Below are positions 16,929 through 25,310 of a stretch of DNA of 64,000 nt, one piece after another. Each line of letters opens with the position of its first letter. The first letter of the stretch is position 1. The DNA lies in contig NZ_FNVT01000003.1 in NCBI RefSeq assembly GCF_900108335.1, positions 539,563-603,562 of the forward strand. Direction: 5' to 3'. Below the pieces are notes generated by a model. It was given only the letters and a program-made list of their open reading frames with translations. It was not told where the DNA came from and did no database searches. This DNA is from Nonomuraea solani. Lineage in GTDB: Bacteria > Actinomycetota > Actinomycetes > Streptosporangiales > Streptosporangiaceae. A program made the translations under genes and the position numbers.

Positions 16929-18241
16929 TGAGCATCACCGACGGTGACCTGTTCGGCATCCTGGCGGCGTTGGCAATCCTGCTGGGCTCAGCCAACCTGT
17001 TCGCGCGGATGTTCAAACGGTTCCGCCACCCTCCAGTGATCGGGGAGATCCTCGGCGGCCTCCTGCTTGGGCCGACGCTCTTCGGCATGTTCGCTCCTGA
17101 AGCACAGGCATGGCTGTTTCCCCGGACCGGAGCGGTCGCCAGCGGGCTCGGCCTGGTCGGTCAGATCGGAATGCTGCTGCTGATGTTCCTTGCCGGTGCG
17201 GAGATGAGGACAGTGTTCTCTCGCCACGACGGCCGAATGGTCGGCATGATCGCAGTAGCGGGGATAGTGGTACCTCTGGCCGGGGGCGTGCTGTTCACGT
17301 GGTCCCTGGACGGCTCCGGACTCATCGGCCCGGCAAACGACAGCACTGCGTTGGGGCTGGTGCTGATCAGCTCGCTCGCGGTCACCAGCATTCCCGTGAT
17401 CGCCCGGATCATGCTCGATCTGGGCATCATGCAAACGGTATTCGCGCGAGTTGTTCTGTCGGTTGCGGTGCTGGAGGACATCGTGCTGAATGTCCTACTC
17501 GCCGTCGCGCTCGGCATGGTGAGTCATGCGAAGCAGGACGCATTCGGTCTGTCCACGGTCTTGCAGCTTTCCTCCACCACCGAGTCGATCGCTTACCACA
17601 CGCTTGCCTCGATTGGATTCCTGCTGCTGGTGTACGGGGTCAGCAAGGTACGTCGGCCAACTCGCCGGCTCGTGTCCGACCGCGCCGCTGATCAGGTGGC
17701 GATCCGGATCGTGCTCACGCTGGGCGTGGCCGCTTCATGTGTCCTGCTCGGGCTGGCGCCGATCTTCGGTGCATTCGCTGTCGGACTGCTGACGGACCTG
17801 CCTCGCACCGGATCGGAATCCATGACGGTGATCCGCTCCTTCGCCTCCGGGTTCTTCATTCCCATTTACTTCGCGATAGTGGGCCTCAAGCTTGATCTGG
17901 TGCACGGGTTCGCCTTGTGGTTCACCATCGGGTTCATCCTGCTCGCCTGCGCACTGAAGATCGTCGGGGTCTTTGTCGGGGCGCGGCTGGCCGGGAGCCC
18001 CGCACAGAACGCGATCAACTTGGCGGTCGCGATGAACGCGCGCGGCGGCCCAGGGATCGTCATGGCGACACTCGCCTTTGACGCGGGGATCGTCAGCCAG
18101 CAGTTGTTCACCACCTTGATACTCACCGCGATCGCCACCTCACTTCTCGCCGGCTCCTGGCTTGAGCGTGCGCTGGCTCGGGGGCAGCTCATGCCCAAGG
18201 CCACAGAGTCCGACCCTGCCCTGGTGTCATCCGCATCGTGA
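16928..18241 (+). CDS. Cation/proton antiporter (CPA2/KefB-like) membrane protein
   Basis: 437 residues with about 12 membrane segments. The N-terminal [22 protein letters not shown] is the signature of the CPA2 Na+(K+)/H+ exchanger family, and a central [15 protein letters not shown] matches the unwound-helix region. No cytosolic TrkA-N domain follows. The GTG start shares one base with the previous stop and the stop overlaps the next gene (GTGA). Antiporters of this type occur in biosynthetic clusters and may support export or pH homeostasis. The real substrate is unknown. Confidence 0.85.
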   Translation: MSITDGDLFGILAALAILLGSANLFARMFKRFRHPPVIGEILGGLLLGPTLFGMFAPEAQAWLFPRTGAVASGLGLVGQIGMLLLMFLAGAEMRTVFSRHDGRMVGMIAVAGIVVPLAGGVLFTWSLDGSGLIGPANDSTALGLVLISSLAVTSIPVIARIMLDLGIMQTVFARVVLSVAVLEDIVLNVLLAVALGMVSHAKQDAFGLSTVLQLSSTTESIAYHTLASIGFLLLVYGVSKVRRPTRRLVSDRAADQVAIRIVLTLGVAASCVLLGLAPIFGAFAVGLLTDLPRTGSESMTVIRSFASGFFIPIYFAIVGLKLDLVHGFALWFTIGFILLACALKIVGVFVGARLAGSPAQNAINLAVAMNARGGPGIVMATLAFDAGIVSQQLFTTLILTAIATSLLAGSWLERALARGQLMPKATESDPALVSSAS

Positions 18242-19872
18242 CCTGGGAGGTAGAGAGCTTGAAGTACATCTTCGTTACGGGCGGGGTCGTCTCCTCCCTG
18301 GGCAAGGGGCTCACCGGCGCGAGCCTTGGGACGCTGTTGGCCGCCAGAAGGGTGCGGGTCACCATGCAGAAGCTCGACCCTTACCTCAACGTCGACCCAG
18401 GCACCATGAACCCGCTACAGCACGGCGAGGTCTTCGTCACCGAGGACGGTGCCGAGGCCGACCTGGACATTGGCCACTATGAACGGTTCCTCGATGTCGA
18501 CCTCAGCTCAGTCGCCTCCATCACAACGGGAAAGATCTATTCGGAGGTACTCGCACGAGAGAGACGCGGTGGCTATCTGGGGGAGACCGTCCAGGTCATC
18601 CCGCATATCACCGAGGAGATCAAGGCGAACATCCGGCGGGCGGCGCACGACGTCGATGTCGTCATCACCGAGGTCGGCGGTACCGTCGGTGACATCGAGT
18701 CGCTCCCTTTTCTGGAGGCGATCCGGCAGTTGCGGCACGAGGAAGGTCCGGGGAACGTCTTCCACCTCCATGTCTCGCTTGTCCCCTACCTGGGCGCGTC
18801 CCAGGAACTGAAGACCAAGCCGACCCAGCACTCGGTAGCGGCCCTGCGCAACCTGGGCATCCGGCCGGACGCGTTGGTACTGAGGGCCGATCGCGCCATC
18901 CCCGACAAGCTCAAGCAGAAGATCGCTGCAGCCTGTGACGTGGAAACAGAGGCGGTGGTCGCTGCCATCGACGCCCCCTCCATCTACGACATCCCCTGTG
19001 CGCTGCACGCCGAGGGACTGGACCGTGTTGTCATTGGCAAGCTGGGCCTGGTCGCGGGCGAGATCGACTGGACCCGATGGGATGATCTGGTCGGGCGGGT
19101 CCATCACCCGCTCCACGAGGTCACCGTCGCCGTGGTCGGCAAGTACGTCGAGCTGCCGGACGCCTATCTTTCGGTCGCTGAGGCGCTGCGGGCCGGTGGC
19201 TTCGCGCACCAGGCCCGGGTGCACCTCCACTGGGTGGACGCGGAGGCCTGCCTGCCCAACCCCAAGACCGTGCTGCACGATGCGGATGCGATCGTCATAC
19301 CCGGCGGGTTCGGTGACCGGGGCGTCGCCGGGAAGATCGCGGCCGTGACATATGCCCGCGAGCAGCAGGTTCCGATGCTGGGTCTCTGCCTCGGCCTGCA
19401 ATGCGTCGTGATCGAGGCGGCCAGATCGCTGGCAGGAATGCCTGACGCGGACTCCACCGAGTTCCGTCCTGACACCCCGCACCCAGTGATCTCTACGATG
19501 GCCGACCAGGTCGCTGCAGTCTCTGGCGAAGCCGACCTGGGCGGTTCCATGCGGCTCGGGGGTTACCTGGCGGTGCTGGCAGAGGGCACGTTGGTCCACG
19601 AACTGTATGGGACCACCGTCGTCCGCGAACGCCATCGGCACAGGTACGAGGTGACCAATCGATATCGCGAGGAACTGGCCCAGCGCGCCGGCCTGGTGTT
19701 TTCCGGCACCTCCCCCGACGGGGAATTGGTCGAGTTCGTCGAGTATTCCCGCGCGATTCACCCGTTCCTCGTCGCCACCCAGGCACACCCGGAGTTTCGT
19801 TCCCGGCCCACCCGGCCACATCCGCTGTTCTCCGGACTCATCGGAGCGGCCCTGAACAGGAGGAACCCGTGA
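18238..19872 (+). CDS. pyrG: CTP synthase (cluster-located)
   Basis: Complete CTP synthase, about 537-544 residues. It makes CTP from UTP, ATP and glutamine. The synthetase domain starts [16 protein letters not shown] and contains [15 protein letters not shown]. The glutamine amidotransferase domain has the nucleophile Cys in [10 protein letters not shown], and the final HPEF supplies the His-Glu pair. All key residues are present. The start is either GTG 18238, overlapping the antiporter stop, or more likely TTG 18259, which has a GGGAGG at 18245-18250 and gives the usual [10 protein letters not shown]-terminus. Actinomycetes need a housekeeping pyrG, so a copy inside a biosynthetic operon should supply CTP to the pathway or give resistance to a CTP-synthase inhibitor. 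Both are inference. Confidence 0.95.
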   Translation: MTWEVESLKYIFVTGGVVSSLGKGLTGASLGTLLAARRVRVTMQKLDPYLNVDPGTMNPLQHGEVFVTEDGAEADLDIGHYERFLDVDLSSVASITTGKIYSEVLARERRGGYLGETVQVIPHITEEIKANIRRAAHDVDVVITEVGGTVGDIESLPFLEAIRQLRHEEGPGNVFHLHVSLVPYLGASQELKTKPTQHSVAALRNLGIRPDALVLRADRAIPDKLKQKIAAACDVETEAVVAAIDAPSIYDIPCALHAEGLDRVVIGKLGLVAGEIDWTRWDDLVGRVHHPLHEVTVAVVGKYVELPDAYLSVAEALRAGGFAHQARVHLHWVDAEACLPNPKTVLHDADAIVIPGGFGDRGVAGKIAAVTYAREQQVPMLGLCLGLQCVVIEAARSLAGMPDADSTEFRPDTPHPVISTMADQVAAVSGEADLGGSMRLGGYLAVLAEGTLVHELYGTTVVRERHRHRYEVTNRYREELAQRAGLVFSGTSPDGELVEFVEYSRAIHPFLVATQAHPEFRSRPTRPHPLFSGLIGAALNRRNP

Positions 19873-21119
19873 CCCAGCAGCCTGTCGTCGCGATTGTCGA
19901 CGCGTACTCGACCGCCCGTTTCCTAGCCCCCCTCTTCCATGAGCGGGAATTCCGGACCCTGCATGTTCAGAGCACACCAGAACCGCCCCCGATCTTCGCC
20001 TCCCGCTACCGGCCAGATGACTTCTACGAGCACATCGTGCACCGCGGAGACCTGGAGGAGACACTCCAACGGGTCGCCGCACAAGGCCCGTACGTTGTCA
20101 TCGCCGGGGCGGAGAGCGGCGTCGAGCTCGCGGACCAGCTCAGTGACCGGCTGGGTCTTCGCACCAACGGAGCCGCTCTCAGCTCCGCCCGCCGCGATAA
20201 GTACCAGATGGTCGAAACGGTGAAGGCGGTGGGCGTCGCGGCCGCCGAGCAGGTGCGGGCGACCGACGAGCAGACGTTGCTCGACTGGTACGAGAAGGTC
20301 GGCGGCAGAGTAGTGATCAAGCCGCTGCGGAGCGCGCTCAACGACGGGGTCTCCTTCTGCGACTCCGCCGACGAAGTGATCGCGGCCTTCCGGTCACTCG
20401 CCGGTTCATACAGCGCCTTCACCCAGGTGAACGACGGGGTCGTTGCCCAGGAGTACCTGCGCGGCACCGAGTACTACGTCAACTCGGTCAGCATGGACGG
20501 AACCCACTACATCTGCGATATCTGGGAGACCCAGCACCTAGACATCAACGGAGTCAAGGATCTGCTCGGCGGGTCTGTGCTGATGCCCCGAAGGGGGCCG
20601 GAGCAGGACTTGCTGGCCGCATACGCCGGCGAGGTCCTGAACGCTCTGGGGGTGCGCAACGGCGGCGCACACACAGAGTTGAAGCTCACCCCAGACGGGC
20701 CGCGGCTGATCGAGACCGGCATCCGGATTTGCGGCTCTGACCTGCCCGTGCTCACGGGCAAGGCGATCGGTGAGTCGCAGCTGGAGTGGACCGTTGACGC
20801 ATACGTCGACCAGGACCGCTTCAGAGAGAGGGCGGTTCGCGATTACGAGATCTCGCGCCACGCCACCTGCGTCAACATGATCTCACCTAGGTCGGGTGCC
20901 CTGGCCGCATATCCGCGGATGGCCGAGCTGGAAGCCCTGGAGAGCTTCGACGAGGCCCTGATCCGGACCCGGGTAGGGGACACGCTGCATCGCTCGATCA
21001 ACGACATGACCTACCCCATGCTGGTCCATCTGGTCCACGAGGTGCCGGGGGTCGTCGAGCGGGACTATCACACGGCCCGCTACCTCGACGGGCAAGGCTT
21101 CTATGAAGTCGCCAACTGA
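19869..21119 (+). CDS. ATP-grasp ligase with altered metal-binding motif
   Basis: 416 residues; the GTG overlaps the CTP synthase stop. The ATP-grasp core includes [19 protein letters not shown] and [21 protein letters not shown], with HTELKL preceding the metal site. The usual ExN of the metal site is E282-T-G284 ([12 protein letters not shown]), so the Asn ligand is replaced. The N-terminal region has [15 protein letters not shown], a pre-ATP-grasp fold. Relatives ligate amino acids to other amino acids or to carboxylates. It differs clearly from the other ATP-grasp enzyme of the cluster, so two different ligation steps are likely. The 3' end overlaps the next gene by 17 bp. Confidence 0.85.
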   Translation: MTQQPVVAIVDAYSTARFLAPLFHEREFRTLHVQSTPEPPPIFASRYRPDDFYEHIVHRGDLEETLQRVAAQGPYVVIAGAESGVELADQLSDRLGLRTNGAALSSARRDKYQMVETVKAVGVAAAEQVRATDEQTLLDWYEKVGGRVVIKPLRSALNDGVSFCDSADEVIAAFRSLAGSYSAFTQVNDGVVAQEYLRGTEYYVNSVSMDGTHYICDIWETQHLDINGVKDLLGGSVLMPRRGPEQDLLAAYAGEVLNALGVRNGGAHTELKLTPDGPRLIETGIRICGSDLPVLTGKAIGESQLEWTVDAYVDQDRFRERAVRDYEISRHATCVNMISPRSGALAAYPRMAELEALESFDEALIRTRVGDTLHRSINDMTYPMLVHLVHEVPGVVERDYHTARYLDGQGFYEVAN

Positions 21120-21882
21120 GCGGGTCACTCGCATCGCCCACATCAGCGACCTGCATATACACGCGGCCGGGCGCCATGGTGCCCGGGCGTCCCGCGTAGT
21201 GGAGTATCTGCGGCGGCGGGCGGAGCACCTGGCGGGGGTGGTCATCACTGGTGACCTGACCCAGGACGGGCTCGACCGCGAATACGAGGCGCTCGCGGAG
21301 GTACTGGATCCGCTGTCGGGGGTGCTGCCGGTCTTCGTCTGCCCTGGCAACCACGATGACCGAGGCCTGATCCGCCGGATGCTGCTGAACCAGCCAGGGG
21401 ACGGTCCGGTCAACCAGGTAGCCAGGGTCGGGGAGCTCACGGTGCTTCTCTGCGACGCTGTTGTGCCGGGCAGTTCGAGAGGCGAGCTCGGAGCGGCAAC
21501 GCTCGAATGGCTCGCAGAGGCGTTGCGCGGGTACAGGGGGCCGACCGTGGTCGCCTTCCACCAGCCTCCGCTCGCACTCGGTATCTCCAACCTGGACGGC
21601 TCCCGACTCGCCGATTCTCAGGCACTCGCCGACGCGCTGGCCGACCACCCCCAAGTGGTCGGGATCTTGTGTGGCCATGTCCATACGGCCATACGTACCG
21701 AGTTCGCCGGGATTCCGTTGATCATGGCGCCCAGCACGGCCTATGCCTGGAAACTCCCGCTGGACCGAGCGGATCCTGATCATGGGGTCACTGAACCGTT
21801 GGTGGTCTTGCACGAATTCTGGGACGACCGCCTGTTCACCTATTTCCAACCATGCCCTGACTACAAGATGGAGCAATTCTGA
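21103..21882 (+). CDS. Calcineurin-like metallophosphoesterase (CpdA-like)
   Basis: 259 residues with the full metallophosphoesterase motif set: HISDLHIH, VITGDLTQDG, PGNHDD, AFHQPP and GILCGHVHT. The type is that of cytosolic 3',5'-cyclic nucleotide phosphodiesterases (CpdA/Icc), which also hydrolyse other phosphodiesters and monoesters. No signal peptide. The ATG lies 17 bp inside the upstream gene and the stop overlaps the next ATG by one base. Together with the HAD and alkaline-phosphatase-type enzymes it gives the cluster three unrelated phosphate-ester hydrolases. The substrate is unknown. Confidence 0.85.
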   Translation: MKSPTERVTRIAHISDLHIHAAGRHGARASRVVEYLRRRAEHLAGVVITGDLTQDGLDREYEALAEVLDPLSGVLPVFVCPGNHDDRGLIRRMLLNQPGDGPVNQVARVGELTVLLCDAVVPGSSRGELGAATLEWLAEALRGYRGPTVVAFHQPPLALGISNLDGSRLADSQALADALADHPQVVGILCGHVHTAIRTEFAGIPLIMAPSTAYAWKLPLDRADPDHGVTEPLVVLHEFWDDRLFTYFQPCPDYKMEQF

Positions 21883-22886
21883 TGGGCGTCATCAAGCGCG
21901 ACGGATACGACGAAGCGCTCTTCGAAGATCTGGCGGCGATCAACGACGGCGGCGTAGACGCCACCGAGAGCGCAGTGATCCGGCGGCTCGCCGGCAACTG
22001 GCACCGCCGCGCGAGCGTCAAGCGTGACGAACTCCGTTTGGAGGACCTGTACGAGTTGGATCGCCCTGACTATCCGGAGAGCATCCTTCCGTTCCGCGCC
22101 CATCCGACCTGGCTTGCTCTCGACCCAGCTCAGCGCAGCGACGTGCTCACCTGGGCGATCATCGCCTTCAACCGGAAGACGATCGTGACCGAAGAGGCGA
22201 TCGCCAACCCGGCCTTCGGGTTGGTCATCAGCGGGGAGTTCCCTGCCCTGTCCGGTGACGAGCTGGAGACGTGCCTTACCCAGGCGATGGTCGACGAGCA
22301 GTACCACACGCTCATGCACATGAACGCGAGTGCCGTCACGCGAAAGCTACGTGGAAGACCATACCCGGATAACGCGCTGCCGCTGCCGCTGCACTCGCGG
22401 CGCCACCAGGAGTTATGGGAAGGGTCTGTCGAGCGCTGGCAGCGTAGCCTGACGACCCTTGCCTTCGCGACCATCGCCGAGATCGGCATCGGCCCGTACC
22501 TCGACACGATCGCTGACGACCCCGACATCCAGCCCGTGCACAGCGCCACCGCACGGCTACACGCCCGTGATGAATACTGCCACTCGGCTATCGCGGCCGA
22601 GTTGGCCAAGAAGGTCTATCCGAGCCTCGACCCAGCGCAGCAGCGATTCTTCACCCGCTCGGCCTTCGAGGCCCTGACCGCTTACACGACCGCTGACTAC
22701 GGTACGTGGGAGCGCATCATGGACCTGGCGGGCGTGGCGGGGGGGCGCAGCATGCTGGAAGACTGCAAGAGCCCCGGCCGCAGTCGCCTGTTCAGCGACT
22801 TCGGTGGGATTCACTCGCTGTTCTCGGAGATGGGCGTCCTCGAGGAGATCGACTTCGATTGGTCGGTCGTCCAGATCCATCGGTAA
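21882..22886 (+). CDS. AurF-type diiron N-oxygenase
   Basis: 334 residues, last gene of the operon. The seven diiron ligands of the AurF/CmlI family can all be placed: Glu104 or Glu105 (TIVTEEAIA), Glu139 and His142 (VDEQYHT), Glu200 (TIAEIGIG), and His227, Glu231 and His234 (LHARDEYCH). The His-x3-Glu-x2-His spacing matches AurF. Members oxidise amines to hydroxylamine, nitroso or nitro groups, and some act in diazeniumdiolate pathways. The product of this cluster is therefore likely to carry an oxidised nitrogen. ATG 21882 shares a base with the preceding stop. No ferredoxin or reductase gene is adjacent. Confidence 0.85.
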   Translation: MGVIKRDGYDEALFEDLAAINDGGVDATESAVIRRLAGNWHRRASVKRDELRLEDLYELDRPDYPESILPFRAHPTWLALDPAQRSDVLTWAIIAFNRKTIVTEEAIANPAFGLVISGEFPALSGDELETCLTQAMVDEQYHTLMHMNASAVTRKLRGRPYPDNALPLPLHSRRHQELWEGSVERWQRSLTTLAFATIAEIGIGPYLDTIADDPDIQPVHSATARLHARDEYCHSAIAAELAKKVYPSLDPAQQRFFTRSAFEALTAYTTADYGTWERIMDLAGVAGGRSMLEDCKSPGRSRLFSDFGGIHSLFSEMGVLEEIDFDWSVVQIHR

Positions 22887-23432
22887 ACCCGCAGGGCTCT
22901 CGCGAGCCAGGCATCTCCGCAAGTCAGGAGGCTGACCGGCGGGCGAAGATCGACGCGGAGCTCCGGCGGGCACGGATGCAGGAGGAGACCCGGCGGGCGT
23001 TGGCCGACCTGCTGGCCACGGTCATCACCACGTATGCGGCGCTGATCGCGGGGAACGGGGAGGCTGCGGCGGCCGGTCTGGAACAGATCACCGCACAGGC
23101 GGGTGCGCCCCCCGTGCGGCCAAGACCCTGGCAGTGCCTTCCCGGTCCGGTCTGGTTCGGTTCGGGCACGGCGGGGACGGGTGACCGGTCCGCGCCGCGC
23201 CCCTGGCCGCCTTGTGCACCGCGCTGGAGTGCAGCCCCAACGACCGAGGTTGACACCTCCCGTTGAGCAGCCCGTCCGGCCCCCGCAGCCGACAGCCGAG
23301 CCGAAGGCCGTCTCCAGCGGGGGCCGGTCCATGCCACCGCTGTGACCTGAGCGGGAGGGCGGCGACGGGCCAACGGCAACGCGACTGCGTGGACTGCGGC
23401 GGCCCCCGCCGACCTTGCTGGCTAACTCAACT
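22887..23432. other. Gene-poor stretch at the right edge of the cluster
   Basis: About 550 bp with no recognisable intact gene. A plus-strand frame at about 22900-23115 could encode a short charged helical fragment (RRAKIDAELRRARMQEETRRA and on), but it has no start signal and no family I know; it may be a gene remnant. No terminator hairpin was identified with confidence. Confidence 0.4.
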
Positions 23433-23759
23433 TCAGGAGGTTAAAGCAAGTTCTGCCAGTTCAAGGCGCGCGAGATGGCTGGTGCGACCTCGATCGAGGG
23501 GCTGGTTGTCCCACCAGGCGTCGAGGCGGATCAGGTTGAGGGCGACGGCGGAGAAGACGTGTTCGAGGTGGACTTTGGCGATGCCTCGATAGCGGGCGCG
23601 GCGAAGACCGGTGACCGCGATGGCCTGGCGGACCGTGCCCTCGACCCCGGCGCGGATCTTGAACTTGTCCTGCCACTGTCGGCTGGTCTGTTCAGCGCGG
23701 GCAGCTTGCAGGGCCTGCTCGATCGTGTGCCGCTCGAATATTGGGTTACGTGGCCTGAG
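23433..23759 (-). pseudogene. IS1182-type transposase, C-terminal fragment
   Basis: The minus-strand frame reads AARAEQTSRQWQDKFKIRAG, then VEGTVRQAIAVTGLRRARYR, then GIAKVHLEHVFSAVALNLIR and RLDAWWDN. This is the conserved C-terminus of IS1182/DDE_Tnp_1-type transposases. The N-terminal part is missing; the fragment abuts the end of another IS at 23760. Non-functional remnant. Confidence 0.75.
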
Positions 23760-23773
23760 CTGCGGTTATGCGG
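23760..23773. repeat. Probable terminal inverted repeat of the rve-type IS
   Basis: CTGCGGTTATGCGG lies over the stop codon of the minus-strand transposase. The same sequence with one difference (CTGCGGTTATACGG) stands at 36813-36826, upstream of a related transposase, so it is probably the element end. Confidence 0.55.
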
Positions 23774-24431
23774 CGTGGCGGTATTCGTTAATCATGCCTG
23801 TGACGACGGGTTTTCGGCGAACGGATCGCAGGTCGCTGAGGTCGGTCACATCCCGGGCGGGCTGCGCTGCGATGTCTGGGGGACGCTGGTGCCGGGACTG
23901 GTGCGGCCGGTCGTTGTAGTGGATCAGATATTCGCGGAGCACGAATGCCAGGTGGGGTTCGTCGAGGATCAGTATCCGGTCCAACAGCTCACGGCGCAGA
24001 GTACCGATGACGCGCTCGCAGATGGCGTTCATCCTCGGCGTCCGCGGCAGCGTGGTGATGTCCCGCAACCCTTCGGCTGTGAAGACCTCCCGGAAGGCGG
24101 AGGTGAAGAGCGGGTCCCGATCGTGGATCAGGAACCGCAGCCCGGCGATGCGGTCACCTGAGGCCATGACCAGATTGCGGGCCTGTTGCACCGTCCATGC
24201 TCCGGTCGGGTGCGGGGTCACTCCGGCCAGGTGCAGTCGCCGGGTGCCGTGCTCGATGAAGATCAGCACATACAGTCGTTTGAGCATTATCGTTTCGACC
24301 ACCAGGAAGTCGCACGCGATGATCGCGTGGGCTTGTGCGGTCAGGAATTGCCGCCAGGTCGGCCCGGTCCGACGGGGTGCCGGATCGATACCGGCGGCGT
24401 GCAGGGTCTCCCACACGGCGGTGTGCTCCAC
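23766..24431 (-). pseudogene. Integrase-core (rve, DDE) transposase, 5' truncated
   Basis: The frame encodes the catalytic half of an rve-type transposase: GPTWRQFLTAQAHAIIACDF with the first Asp, LRFLIHDRDPLFTSAF with the second, and RMNAICERVIGTLRRE with the Glu. It ends PVVTGMINEYRHAA. It is clearly related to the complete 350-residue transposase at 36863-37915 (roughly half of the residues match by eye) but lacks its N-terminal HTH region. The apparent start at 24431 is an artefact of truncation. Upstream lies a recombinase fragment. Confidence 0.75.
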
Positions 24432-24437
24432 GAGTAC

Positions 24438-24626
24438 TCACAAGCGGCTTGAGCTGCATGGATGGAATTTTCGGCAGGCGCAGGTCTGGGTCTTGTCGAG
24501 ATGCTCGTATACCGCCGATGGGCGGGGCACGCCGAACAGGTCGGCGATCTGCTGGGCAGTCGTCGATTCGCGGGAGTCGTAGAGCTGTTGGGTGGGCGAC
24601 CGTCCGCTCACCACTGTTCCAAGCAA
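24438..24626 (-). pseudogene. Recombinase (resolvase-like) C-terminal HTH fragment
   Basis: The short minus-strand frame contains ESTTAQQIADLFGVPRPSAV followed by YEHLDK. This resembles the C-terminal helix-turn-helix of serine recombinases of the Tn3 resolvase type. The catalytic domain is absent, so this is a remnant. Low certainty because it is so short. Confidence 0.4.
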
Positions 24627-24638
24627 TTCACGTGAGCG

Positions 24639-25310
24639 CTACACCGGTGGTCGTGATGGTGTGGGTGCGGCCTGCAGGTAGGCCAGGACCGCCATGACGC
24701 GCCGGTTGTGGTCGTCGGACGGAGGAAGGCCGAGCTTGGCGAAGATGTTGTTCGTGTGCTTGCCGATCGCCTTGTCGGTGATCTGGAAGCGGGCGGCGAT
24801 GGCCAGGTTGGACAGTCCCTCCGCCATGAGCGCGAGCACCTCACGCTCCCGGGGGGTCAGTGCGGCCAGCGGCTCGTCGCGGCTGCGGCGGGTCAGCAGT
24901 TGGGAGACCACCTCCGGGTCCATCGCGGTGCCGCCTGCGGCGACCTGGCGTACCGCGTCGATGAATCTGTCGACATCGCCCACCCGGTCCTTCAGCAGGT
25001 AGCCCACCCCGCCGGAGCGGTCGGACAACAACTCCCTGGCGTAGAGCTGCTCCACGTACTGCGAGAGGATCAGCACGGGCAGCCCCGGGATCCGGCTGCG
25101 CGCCTCCAGCGCGGCGCGTAGTCCCTCGTCGGTGAAGCCGGGCGGCAGCCGCACGTCGATCACGGACACGTCCGGGCGGTGCCGGATCAGCGCCTCCAGC
25201 AGCATGGGACCGTTGTCCACGGCCTCCACGACGGTGAAGCCGTTCGCCGACAGCAGGCGGACCAGCCCGTCCCTCAGGAGTGCCAGGTCTTCGGCTATGA
25301 CAACGTGCAC
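24639..25310 (-). CDS. LuxR-family (NarL/DesR-type) response regulator
   Basis: 223 residues. The N-terminal receiver domain has the acidic pair in VVIAEDLALLRDG, the phospho-accepting Asp in VSVIDVRLPP and the Lys in YLLKDRVGDVDRF. The C-terminal LuxR helix-turn-helix is LTPREREVLALMAEGLSNLA, IAARFQITDKAI and GKHTNNIFAKL. It is a DNA-binding output protein paired with the histidine kinase encoded directly upstream, which it overlaps by 16 bp. GTG start at 25310, preceded by GGAGG. Likely target: the divergent ABC transporter operon at 26716-29912. Confidence 0.93.
   Translation of the reverse strand: MHVVIAEDLALLRDGLVRLLSANGFTVVEAVDNGPMLLEALIRHRPDVSVIDVRLPPGFTDEGLRAALEARSRIPGLPVLILSQYVEQLYARELLSDRSGGVGYLLKDRVGDVDRFIDAVRQVAAGGTAMDPEVVSQLLTRRSRDEPLAALTPREREVLALMAEGLSNLAIAARFQITDKAIGKHTNNIFAKLGLPPSDDHNRRVMAVLAYLQAAPTPSRPPV

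Larger units (their letters stand above)
1326..22886. other. Candidate biosynthetic gene cluster (cytidine-nucleotide-dependent pathway)
   Basis: Sixteen contiguous genes: a SARP activator, a minus-strand exporter/ligase pair and a 13-gene plus-strand operon with 1-17 bp overlaps or one-base gaps throughout. It holds two dCTP-deaminase-like modules, CTP synthase, a nucleotidyltransferase, a PEP-synthase-like phosphotransferase, two extra P-loop kinase domains, three phosphoesterases, two ATP-grasp ligases and a diiron N-oxygenase. No carrier-protein, PKS, NRPS, PEP mutase, glycosyltransferase or radical SAM gene is present. The right edge is set by transposon debris from about 23.4 kb. Confidence 0.75.

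Noticed and set aside
6835..22886. Phosphonate biosynthesis as explanation for the phosphate and CTP enzymes
   Set aside because: No PEP mutase, phosphonopyruvate decarboxylase or related enzyme is present, and the cluster appears complete on both sides.
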